A DNA stretch of 64,000 nucleotides from Pelodera strongyloides. Taxonomy: Eukaryota; Nematoda; Chromadorea; Rhabditida; Rhabditidae. Numbering within the stretch: the first letter of the stretch is position 1; each line of letters begins with the position of its first letter. The notes below the pieces were generated by a model, which was given only the letters and a program-made list of their open reading frames with translations, ran no database searches and was not told where the DNA came from. The translations under genes and the position numbers were made by a program. The stretch spans positions 310,001 through 374,000 of the forward strand of contig JAANDG010000041.1 in the NCBI GenBank assembly GCA_036852015.1, in the 5' to 3' direction. Shown piece after piece: positions 51,701-62,572 of this stretch.

Positions 51701-54700
51701 GTCAGCAATAAGTCTAGGCTAATATTCGCGCAATAATCGAATATGTTTGCATGTTATTGTTAGCCAAATATCAACAAAACAAAGCAAAATAGATACACTT
51801 ACTTGACTGAGATCGATCATCACAAGGCTCGGAATGTCGTAGAATGCATTTGGATGAATTGTGCTGATCTAAATATTTCATTGTTTGACGATAAACATGG
51901 CTTTGGTACCGTCGTTTCCACGGTAAAACGAAGCATTTAATCTGTTTCCCACATCACATAGAAAGATAGAGCGATGATTCCAAAAGTGCGTCACCCCTTG
52001 CGATCGCAGCTCACTAATTCCCTCATCTCTTTTGGACAAAGAAAATCCTTACAATTAGGGAAATGTTGTCTCCTACAATCAACGCAGAATAGAGAAAACA
52101 AGTTGAATTTACCTGATTGTCCTTAAAGGAGATTTGCTGGAGGCCGGGAAGATTCTTCAATTGACCGTCTGTTATTTCTGTCAATTTATTTCCAGATAAT
52201 TGCAAAATGACGATCGTACTGAAAAATCATTAACAATAACATGGTTCTTTGGGTGCCAAAATGTATATCATAATAGTATTTATTGGGTGAATATTAATGC
52301 ATGTTTATCAGTCTACATTAAGACATAGAGGCATATTGAATCTCTTACGCGCCGGTAAATACTCTATTTAAGTGAAGAATACCAAACCTGTTAATAAATG
52401 CATTATGTTCAATTTTCGAAATCCTATTCGAGCCCAAATATAGCTGACGCAGTTGTTGAAGGTTGGAGAATGTGTACTCGGGAATACTCTAAATTAGATT
52501 AAGATTCTTTGATAAAAGTATAAACTACAGTCAAAACAAGGAAATAAATCTACCCACACAAACAGTGAGTGTATGTGCTAAAGAAGAACAAAAAGCTCAC
52601 CTTCACCAAACAGTGAGTGTATGTGCATAAGAAGAACAAAAAGTTCACCTCGATGAAATTTCCAGTCAGGTCAAGCATTTCAAGTTGTTCGAATGCCGAG
52701 AACTGATGTTCCGATAGGGCCGTCACCTTGTTTTCCGTTATATAGAGGTAACGAAGGTTGGGCACATTGAGGAATGCCTAAATATTTTTTGATAATTCAC
52801 CTTCACTTAATTAGTAATTTTTTTCAGGTGAGCTGATGTTTCTGGTTAATTGCAAAACGGCTGGTATGTTTTTATGTAAGAATCACAAACATGAACACTA
52901 AATAACCAAAGCCGACGGAATATATATATATATATATATATTGCAAAAGTACCTGTGGCCTTATCTCGGTGATTTTGTTGCCAGCCAAATTAAGTAGATT
53001 TAATACGGGAAGGTTCATAAATGCCAAATTCTCGAGCATTTCTATTTGATTCCGATGCATGTGAAGTGCCATCAATTGCTTGAATCCGCGGATTGCTAAA
53101 GTTGCATTTTCAAACAAATAATCATCTCACCATTTTGTCGATTTGTCTGCCAATAATTTAACCCCCTCCCCAGTGTCGGCTTGAACAATTTCCACAGGGT
53201 GGCAGTGCATATATTTGCTCTGTTGTTTGCGAATATTGTGTACAAACAACTCATACAAGCCGCGTGCAACATGCTTACTTTATTTACATGAGCCTAGATC
53301 CAAACAACATACGCATAATATTTGGGGTGAGTTCTTTTTCTGCAGTCGCAAATGTAGCACGACACTTGCTAGAAAAGTGAGGCAAAAAGTGAAAGTCAAT
53401 TTTGGAGCGCGGACCTAGTTTAGTTTTTCTGGTTCAATTTACTTAGTATACAGGGTAGATTGCTGGAAACCCTGAAAGCGCTGCGCATTGTTTATTGGAA
53501 TTGAGTAGTATGTTCGGTACATTCGCTAGGTAAACTGTTTTTAATCTTCTCTCAACCGCAAATATCACCCCACTATGTTCTCGCATCAAATCCCTCCATT
53601 TACCCCTAAAAGTTGGGATCTTTTCGCGAATATTTACCACGGGTTTGTTCCGGTCAGTGCGAGCGAGACTCATCGAACACTTCTAGTTGTATTGAAGGGA
53701 GAACGAATCTGACTTATCCATACACAAAGCGCAAGCGCATGCCTATATCCACCCAATAGAAACCATAAACTGCCCTCACGAAACAGGTTCGAACACAATA
53801 ATCAAGTAGAGGTATTGATTGTTGCGGATTTCGATCTTACAACTAGACTTATTCTCACTCATCAAAATTGACTATCACCGCAAATAACGGTTCTGATTAC
53901 ATATGTAATATCTGCCCTTCCAATTATGAAAAGTAAATCAGTTACTGATTAGTGTCACAGCGCAACTTTGTTATTTGCAACCAGGTTTAGTGTCCCACAT
54001 TTCGATCGTTGTCGCTTATGTGTATGGCCAGTTGCAAAGGTTACGGCATATTGAACATTTGAAGTTTTCAAATAGGGTTTGCTTGCGGTTGTCGCTCGGA
54101 TCCAACTATTAGGAATAATCTTCCGCCGGAACGAGCAACTTGACTCAGGGTTTCAGTGCTGCTCGCACGATTTCATTATTTGGAAAAGGAATGAAATCGT
54201 CATTAAAATAAGAGAAAGAGAGAAAGAGAGGGTGAAATAGAGACAGAGAGACAGGGAGAAAGAGAGAAGTAGAGAGAGAGTCGGATCGCTTTTCATTGTT
54301 GAAGACATCCAGGTGAAGGTCATTCGGGATAGAAAAAAATGTGATTTGACACGGTGATCTTATGTTTGAAAGGACAAAAACAAACGATTTGGGGAAAACC
54401 GAAGGATATAACACAGTCATGGGATACGTTTTATAATATAATTCTCTATAACATAAACTTTCAAAAAAGGCATCATTATTATAATTGTGTATGACGTAAA
54501 CATTTAAAAAAGGCTACATAAAAGGCTAGAAGTGAGATCAGACGATGAATAGTAAAATAAATTAAAAAACAGGACTGATAAAGTCGAGGAAAACGAAGAA
54601 TACAACTTGTAATTTGCAACAACGCTAAAATAATCAACAGTTACCTGGAGCAGGAATTCCCTTGAGACAATTGTGTCCTAGATTAATTGCTTGGACACTA

Positions 54701-55940
54701 TTCTTGATGTTTTCGAAGGCGGACTTGTGCACGTTACAAATCTTGTTGTAAGCGAGATTCACGTCGAAAAGCTAAATTAATTACCTGGTTTACTGAGAAA
54801 TAATACTTTTCATCATTGCTTCCACCCATACAAATTATATACATTTTTTTGCCGGCTACTGCATAAAAATCAATCAATTTCCATTATTGCGGTCAGCATC
54901 TCTCTAGTTTTCCTCGCGTGAGGCAACGATTGCGCGATAACTTAGGCGATAATAAGGGAGATAATTACAAGCGGTCTACGGGGGTAACCTTGGCCTTTTC
55001 TCAAGTATGGCTCAAACCAGATAAAGATTAACCTCTCAAGAGGTACCTACTTCCTAACCTCTGCTATATCACAGGCATTAGGGTCACTCGACCATTTCTC
55101 TACATGGCTTAACTGAAAGTTGTTACATAAAGCGAAGTTGAATAGTTTAAAGCATACCTTGGGCAAATTCGGAAAGACATCCTCTGCTCGGATATCGCCT
55201 ATTGTGTTGTTTGATAGATCCAATTTAAGCAGCGTTTTAAGGGCACCGAGGGCCAACACGGGGACGTTTGTCAGATTATTGTGGTTGAGAATGAGCTCTT
55301 GAAGCACTGGACTCATCCCAGCAAACGCTCGATCGTCCAGTTCCTCCATGTGATTATAGGACATGTCCAATTTTTTGATGTACAAACCAGAGAGAAAACC
55401 GGCGGGGACCTGAAATTATGTATGTGGAACTGGGAACAAAATATCTAGTGGGTGAGAAATCAAGAGAAAAATGCCCCCAATTAGCATGTATATGTAGGTT
55501 GTCCAGTGCCCCACAAATAAAACCATGGTAATTCTAGTAGCATCACGAAAGCTTACCTTTTTAATGTTTGCCCTCTGCATTGTGAGTGTTTGAATCAATC
55601 CGAGACTAGCTTGATTTTCCTTGAGAATCTGAAACAGAAATCTTTTTGAAGACAATTGGCTTTTCTAGAACTCGTTTGCTCTTTTCATTCTTGCGGAATT
55701 ATTTTAACTTTTTTTGCCGTTTCCAAGTTTCAATAATTCTAGAAAAATTGTCATGCGGAATTCCATAAAACATACCTGCACCACATCAGCGGCATTCGAA
55801 TCAGAACAATTCAGCGAAACACCATTGTGTAAATCATCACATCTGCACAAAATTTGCACAACTTTAGGGCAAGCTTCGATTACGGCGAATACACATCCTA
55901 GTATGGTGAGAATACATCGAAGCGGGACGAAACTCCCCAT
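48793..55940 (-). CDS. let-4: Transmembrane leucine-rich-repeat protein, LET-4/SYM-5-like
   Basis: LET-4-type proteins sit on the apical side of epithelia and help organise apical matrix and keep tubes open. Exons (minus): 55940-55776, 55628-55557, 55409-55158, 54771-54645, 53095-52953, 52777-52649, 52488-52388, 52218-52113, 51868-51803, 51680-51545, 51418-51226, 51144-51078, 50984-50876, 50761-50580, 50504-50313, 50193-50048, 49904-49821, 49692-49567, 49481-49377, 48877-48793; 861 aa. Signal peptide, then LRRs (LDMSYNHMEEL, LKLDLSNNTI, LLNLAGNKI), an LRR C-cap (ENPLVC), a long Ser/Thr/Pro/Glu-rich stalk of about 280 residues, one membrane span (TIIVVCLSTVAIVLISVFIG) and a short cytosolic tail ending AYSHYYK. 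Every junction keeps phase. A 48-bp duplication next to exon 52777-52649 offers a second in-frame donor. The assignment to let-4 rather than another paralog rests on topology and position. Confidence 0.85.
52560..52650. repeat. 48-bp tandem duplication spanning a splice donor
   Basis: Two near-identical copies (52560-52602 and 52608-52650) start AAACAGTGAGTGTATGTGC. On the minus strand each copy carries a 5' splice site: GAG|GTGAAC at the modelled exon end 52649 and AAG|GTGAGC at 52601. Using the second adds 48 bases, 16 codons, with no stop. Confidence 0.85.
52921..52941. repeat. (TA)n microsatellite
   Basis: About ten TA repeats lie in the intron just past the donor of exon 53095-52953 of the LET-4-like gene. 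Confidence 0.85.
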
Positions 55941-57778
55941 AATACCTTGAGAACTGTCGGTGTTTGTTCAATAATAGTTGGGTTACGAGTTATTAGGAGT
56001 AAGTATAGATGGTTGAGTGTCCAATAAGTAATATGGTCCTTCCGGTGGCACTAAAGTCAGATCAAAGGCTCGGGTTAGCCGGCGCGGGATGTCTGTGTGG
56101 AATCGAACCAGCCAGTGGGGGACAACTAGGTCATCGCGGTGGAAGGGAGGGACTGACCACAGAGAGCCTGCCATCGAGTACACCAAAACGGGGTCCAGCA
56201 TCAGATCACAGATAATACCACTTCGTAGGATTTCAAATCAAACCGTTATTATAATCAATTTATCAGTACTACTATACAGTAAAATCATTATCGAACTATT
56301 TGTAATGTAGTCCAATTGCGCGCTTTTGTAGAACTCAGTGTGCTGTTGAACCCCCTCATATTTGCGCTTACATCATGGTAGAAAACAGGATGCTAAATAG
56401 CTTAGACTGCTTTTCTTAACTTTGAACCGTTGAATGTGGAAACAACCGGAGTGTTTGCGTGGAAATGGTGGCAACAAGCGGATTATATACGTCCATATAT
56501 TTTATAAGAAACAACTTTGCTAATTGACTACCTGACTATCGTCGCTCATTGATTACGGTTTGTTTTAAATAGTTCAAAAATACTCGTTCAAAAATCCTCA
56601 ACTTATAAATGGGACGCCACAATACAATGACCTTTTGCGCTTGAAACTCCTTCACCTGGAAAGTGTGAAGTACTCACACCGGCATACTAAAAGAACACTG
56701 AACAGAAATGGAAAACCAAACGGCCGAATCGCATTAAGGGCTCTGCCACCTTGATTGCTAAGTGCACGTATTTAAGTTCGTTGTAAAGGCTTGTCAGTTG
56801 TAGCACATCTGACAGGTTCTGATCATTTTGCATTATGGATATGCATCTAAACGGCTAAGTGAGTCATAATCATTTCAAGAACAGGAGATGTTTAACGCAA
56901 GAAGGGTGACTAATAAACAACTCGTTCAACGAATTAAGATTAATCAGAGCTAGATACAGGATCAGGAAAATCACCTCTTACATGGGATATCCTTTCTGTT
57001 TTCATTCCTGCTACTATATCCGTTTGTCAAGCTATCAAAAGATACTTGTTGAATTTGGAAGCAATGATTCCACTAAACCATAGTACAAGCAATGCTCCAT
57101 GTAACGCTGCATGTAGCAATGCTCCACTTGTAAGCTGCATTGTACAACACAATGATTCCATTATACCAACTTGTTAGCTCAACTGTACACTATTAATTTT
57201 CCTTCAAACATAACAAATTCAGAATTTTTATTTCTGCACTACGACTAGGCTTGCTTTCAAAAACATGCAATAAAATTCACACCAGGCATATACAATGATT
57301 TGACAAGAAAATGTCGCAATAAGTGATTTGTTTGGAAGGTTAAGCATTAAACGTGCGATTTAACGAGCCTATTTACAGGAAGTATGATTAGGATATTGGC
57401 ATGGAAGGTTTTCACAAACTTACTGTTAGATGATGAGAAAGAAAACTAAGAAACACACAAAGACAATCACGAAAATACATAACACAATCGAAACCCGCAT
57501 ATAAGGTAAACAAGAGTAGTGACACAAAACTGATGGAGCAACGAAAGAGCTTAAACAGAAAGACATTTAGAAGTATAATAATTACAATTGAGCGTGTCAC
57601 TAGTTCAACCGGTTCAAGCCGCTTTGGAAAATGGCAACGAGGAAAGCGAAGAGTGTATGACGACATCTGTTCGGTAAGATTGACTCAGTAAACAGACGAG
57701 TTTTAAAATAGCGGAGCCACACTTACTACGGACTTGCGTGATGGAAGTCCAGATAATTGCCTAATGACCTAATGTAGC
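55941..57778. other. Gap between two LRR genes, no gene seen
   Basis: This holds the upstream region of the LET-4-like gene and the 3' flank of the next LRR gene. GCAATGCTCCA-type short direct repeats occur at 57085-57125. A hydrophobic minus-strand frame at 57412-57666 has no splice links to its neighbours and is probably untranslated or chance. Confidence 0.4.
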
Positions 57779-60700
57779 CTAATTAGCATGGGCATGGTCG
57801 ACATGTGTAGATGTGAGACGAGAAGGTGAGGGTACATCCTGCATGTTGCGCTGAAAATAAAAGGAATATAGAAAAGTAATCAGACGAATAAATATGTCTC
57901 CGGCCTAAGCTATGCTTCACCAAGGTCCTCGATCGACGTAATTGAGGTTAATCAACGCCCACAAGAAGCAACGAGCCTGCATGACTAGAGAAGTATGGTC
58001 GATATTTGGGTGTTTCTTCATATGCCAGTAGAGGGCGGACAACACCACAATAGTCAAAGCGCCGACTGCTCCAAGGGCCAGTGCGGTATAGAAGCGAAGG
58101 TTTTCAGCCTAAATCATTTCCAGAATTATGCTGCTAAACGACCTACTACTGCTTAATATTTAACTAGTTTTCGTTTCGTTGTCATTTTTCGCTGGTACCA
58201 ACCAACCTTTGCCTGCTCCAATTCCTCGTGCTTCAGTTCCGTTCCGAGACTGTTGAGATCGTAGGGTTGGAAGGTTTCTAGCTCCGGTCTTTCGAAGTTG
58301 GGGATCTTGGCCAGAATAGATTCCAGAGTCATGTTTGTCTAAAATACTTGTCATGCTTATCTTTGTAAAACAACTTCAATATGGCTGCACTTTAGAATTG
58401 AGCAAGTAATACTCACAGTCTGTGACGCAAATGTCTCGATAACCTTCTCGGAATTGCGCTTCAGATACTCCTTGATGTCATCTGGTAGCAGGTTCATGTC
58501 GGGAATTTCTCCGCGGGTCACGGATCGAACAACCTAGAACATTGTTAATTCAGGAGAATTCGAAGCCATTTCTTTGGTATTGCCAAACATCAAGTTACTC
58601 GAAAATTTACCTCGGCTGGCAGCTTGCTGATATCATATCCCGGGGGAAGAAGCTTGAGCATGCCAATCGTGTTGCCGTTGATTACAGGAACCGCCTTGTC
58701 GGAACTAGGGGAATCATCAGGATCACTAACGGGCATCACTTGAGTGTAGTAGTCCTGAAAAGACATTTTTGATTTTTGGCATTTCGGTGACAATCCAACT
58801 CATCACGGGTTTTTCAATGTTTAACCCACTCTTCAGAATACACACCTTAATGCTCTTGGTTTGTGCCTGGTCAAGTCCGGGTAGATTCTTTCCTGCCATA
58901 ACATCGGTCACAAGCTGGGTCGGCAGCTTATCCAGAGGCGGCAGATACTTCTGGACTTCGGGACCCACTTGGCCAGTCTGCCGGGCGGTCTCAGCCACCT
59001 GAGCCATCTTGGTCATGTACTGCTTGACAACGGCGTCCAAGCTCTCCTTCGGGATGCCAGGGATTTGTCCTCCGCGTAGAACATGAGCAACCAAATTGGG
59101 ATCGAGCTGTAAAAAAATAATTTTATTAATTGGTTGTCATAAACAAAAGGATGGTTCAAATTGTTGTACAGCAATGCTTACCTTGCTAATATCAACATCG
59201 CCAACTCCGGGAATGTTGACCACGAGGTTGGGAATCGACTGGATCAACTGCTCAATATCCGAGGCAACCGGTTGTCCTCCAGTGGCGAACCGGACCAACG
59301 GGCCCGTGAATTGTTCCATAGCGCTTCCAAAATCACGATTCATTGGTGCACCACCTGCTCCGCCAACGTTGTTCATGGGGAACTGTCCAAAACCCGGTAG
59401 ACTCCTGGAAAAGAGCGGTGGAATCATTCAGACATTAGTGACAAGCGAAAGGCCAATGGAAAGTGTTTAATGAGGTTTCCAGAAAAGCCCCTGAATTACC
59501 TGAGCGCTGGGAGAGCATTCGTAATCGAGCTCAGCATAGGACCAGCGGCAGCTTGTGCTGGATTTCCACCGAGAGCGTTCAGTCCAGGAATAAACGAAGT
59601 AAGTAGTGAACGTTGACTGCCCTAAAATCAGTATAAACTGTTACGAAATGTTTGCAAACAACCCAAACGTAGCTCATAATAAGAAGTAGCGAATCATACC
59701 TGTCCTCCAAGAAGTGAACTGTTCAGCGTCTCGTTGGCCTTCTTCATCATCAAATCCTTCAGTCGAGTTCCGGCATACTTTTCTGGTCCTGCACAACTGA
59801 TCTCGGGTTGGAAGGGAAGGAAGGTCCTCACACGGTTGTTGACCAAATAAGTCACAAACCAGTCAAGAGACTCGTCGCATTTGAGTGGATTACCTGAACC
59901 AGAGAAGATGAGACAACCTATCAATCAGATTCAGTGACACACACAATCATGGAGCATACTCACCATCCAACAGAATATTGGCAACCTTCTTGTCAAAAGT
60001 GCCCCGTTCAAATGTGGACAGCTTATTTTGTGAGAGATCCAACCAGAAGAGTTTCGGTAGTTTGTCGAAGGCTCCCTAAACGAGTACTTGTATCATCAGC
60101 GAACTGCAATGAATATACAAATACTTCTGGTCAAAAAAGGAAGGTTGAATACCCGTAGTACAAAAAATATGTATTAAGTTGATGTCCCGATATCTGAAAT
60201 TTGTTTTACCTTTTGAATCTTCTGCAATTTATTGTGAGCGAGATCCAGAGAAGTCAGATGCGGAACAGAAGTGAACGCCGTCGAATCAATTTCCACCAAA
60301 CTATTGTTCCGAAGGTTGAGTTGCTGAAGATTCCTCATGCCGTCGAGCATGCCGCGCTCTAAAAATAAAATGTAAAATCTGAGAAATTGAAGTCTGCATC
60401 ATACAATTTTGTATGTACATACATATATCTTACCAATTGCTTTGATCGAGTTGTTGGCAAGAAGCACAATAATCAGCTGGTCGAGAGAGTCGAAGCTGTT
60501 CCTGGAGATGAGGTCAATGTTGTTGTCCTGGAGACTGATCATTTGCAGGTGAGGGTTGTTGGAGAAGGCCAACGTCTCAATCTTTGTGATCTGGTTGCCG
60601 TCCAATCGGATCTGCTTCAGAGCGGTCAACTCCTTGATCATCGGCAACTAAATGGGTCAATTAAGTTACACATAGCTGTATGTTCAGTTACGCCACTTGG

Positions 60701-62559
60701 AGCTAATTGTCTATGCTTTAAAGGAGCACACGAGATTAGCTTCAAAACAATACCTTTGTAAGCAGGTTATTGCTGACATCGAGCAGCTCGAGTTGCTTGA
60801 AAGCCTGCAGTCGGTTGGCATCGAGGCTGGCAATCAAATTGTTCCTCATGTAGAGTTGTTGTAGTTGTGGCACATTCATGAAAGCCATAGGCTCGATTCG
60901 GGAGAGAAGATTGTCGTTGAGGCGGACCTCCTTGAGGACGGGAAGGTTCATCAATTGAAAGTTGACAACCTAAAAGGAACGAATAACGTAATTGACACCC
61001 AGGGGGAGGTGTACCATAAGAGCTCCGACTAGTGAATACTTACCTCGGCAATCTTGTTATCAGAGAGGTCGAGGTACATCAGATTCATCATATTCCTGAT
61101 GTTTTGAGCGGGAATTGTCGACAAACAGTTTCCAGAGATATCCAACAGCTCCAGAGTTTTCTTCGTTTCGTTTAACGCATTACTGTAATAAACACAGGTT
61201 TAGAACTTGGAAGAGAGTTCGCATTTTCCATGACTGTAAGATAACGCACCTATCCAGCTCGCAAATTTCATTCCTTTCAATGCGCAATTGCCTCAAGTTG
61301 ACGAGTCCTTCGAACACATCCTCGGGAATGGTTTTGATCTAAAAACAACATAATTACACTGATTTTCGTCTTGTATTTCCTTTTTAAAACCAAAGATTTC
61401 GCTTTCATCACCGCTAAGTTACCAGTTGTGTAATGAAAGGTTTCGCGAAAAATTTCCCCCGTAAATAAGGGCTGACCCCCGCTCGTCTAGAAAGCGAACT
61501 ATCGAATTGGTAACACAAGGAATGTGGTCAATGAGAAAAAAACCCCCGCGCAATATGGGGCAATGTCTTTGATTTGCATTCCGCACTTTCTAATCCCCAT
61601 GCAACTCTTCGGGTGAAAGCGATCAAAGGAAGAATTTGCGTTTGATCAAATAAATAGTAGACGAGCGCGAAAGTCAAACCTTTATAGTTTTGAAATCCAA
61701 CAAGCTTTGATTGTGTTTTGTGTTAGGAATGCTAGGCCGTATTCAGTCACTTAACCAGTGTACCTTGATGTAAACACGCGTTCATGGGCTTAAGTACTCC
61801 ATTACAAACCTTGTTGGCGTTGAGGTTGAGAGCGGCCAGCTTGAGCATCTTGCCGAAGAGGGGCACAGTGACAAGCGAGTTGTTGGAAAGGTCCAGCTCT
61901 TCGAGGTCATCCTTGACTTGCAGAAACGCCTAAAAGTGCAAATATTATAGTTTCAAAACATAATGTCCCCAAAAAAATCCATTTTGCGACTTCCATCCGT
62001 ATCTATGCTCTAAATACTTAACCGCTAATAGATCCTTATCTCAAATTGCGGGCTACCAGGATCGGCTGCCTCGACCCTAAGAAGCCCTAGTTAACCGTCA
62101 GCCTTCAAAATCCAACAGCACAAAAACAGTGAAACGTGAACAGTAACACTCATCGAATTCTTTCCTAGACATTAGCGCAAATATCAAAAATAGCGAAATT
62201 ATCTCCAAAAATCACACATTCGCCAACTATGTACTCGGATAAAAATAGCTAAATTGTAATAAACTAACCTTTTCGGAAATCGACGAAATGTTGCAGCCGG
62301 AGAAATGTAGGGAACGAATGCTCGCTTTGGGAATAGTGTCCAGACTGTGCATAGAGCAGTTATCGAATCTGAGGCGGTCAATGTTCAATCCACCGACCAG
62401 TTTCAGAACCCTTGTTGGGTCGACACCTCTGCATAGAATAGTGAGCCGAGGTTCAGTCTCGTGATCACATTTACACTGATCGGGTAGCTTCGGACACTGC
62501 GAAGCTGCTGATATACTGGTGGTCCAAAGGGACACAATAAGTAATAGTGGGAATAACAT
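57779..62559 (-). CDS. Transmembrane leucine-rich-repeat protein with a novel juxtamembrane repeat module
   Basis: Exons (minus): 62559-62269, 61929-61810, 61338-61250, 61182-61044, 60969-60754, 60647-60434, 60358-60210, 60075-59964, 59893-59700, 59621-59500, 59404-59182, 59106-58846, 58754-58611, 58533-58417, 58338-58207, then a membrane exon from 58108. Signal peptide (MLFPLLLIVSLWTTSISA), Cys-rich cap (CPKLPDQCKCD), about 14 LRRs, LRR C-cap (NPLKCDESLDWF), a Gly/Ala/Pro-rich linker, repeats of a KLPxxxVxxVxxG...PG type, and one span (YTALALGAVGALTIVVLSAL). The end is unsure: reading on gives a stop at 57917 (904 aa); a GC donor after HTSLVMQ with the exon 57850-57779 (ending HAHAN) gives 908 aa. 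Function by family: epithelial surface or matrix receptor. From memory it matches the extra LRR gene beside let-4 in C. elegans (C44H4.1). Confidence 0.83.
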
Positions 62560-62572
62560 TGTGTGACTAGAC
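62560..62572 (-). promoter_or_regulatory. Candidate trans-splice acceptor of the third LRR gene
   Basis: On the minus strand TTTTTCGTCTAG ends 7 bases before the ATG at 62559. Such a short leader directly after an acceptor is the usual pattern for spliced-leader addition in nematodes. An in-frame ATG further upstream (62679) would bury the signal peptide, which supports 62559 as the start. Confidence 0.5.

Noticed and set aside
56030..56130. Minus-strand B-box-like TGGTTCGATTCC, possible tRNA
   Set aside because: Flanking bases do not form a T stem, and no A box or acceptor stem lies at the right distance.
59096..59470. Plus-strand frame of 124 codons
   Set aside because: It is antisense to well-supported exons of the third LRR gene, with no family likeness of its own.
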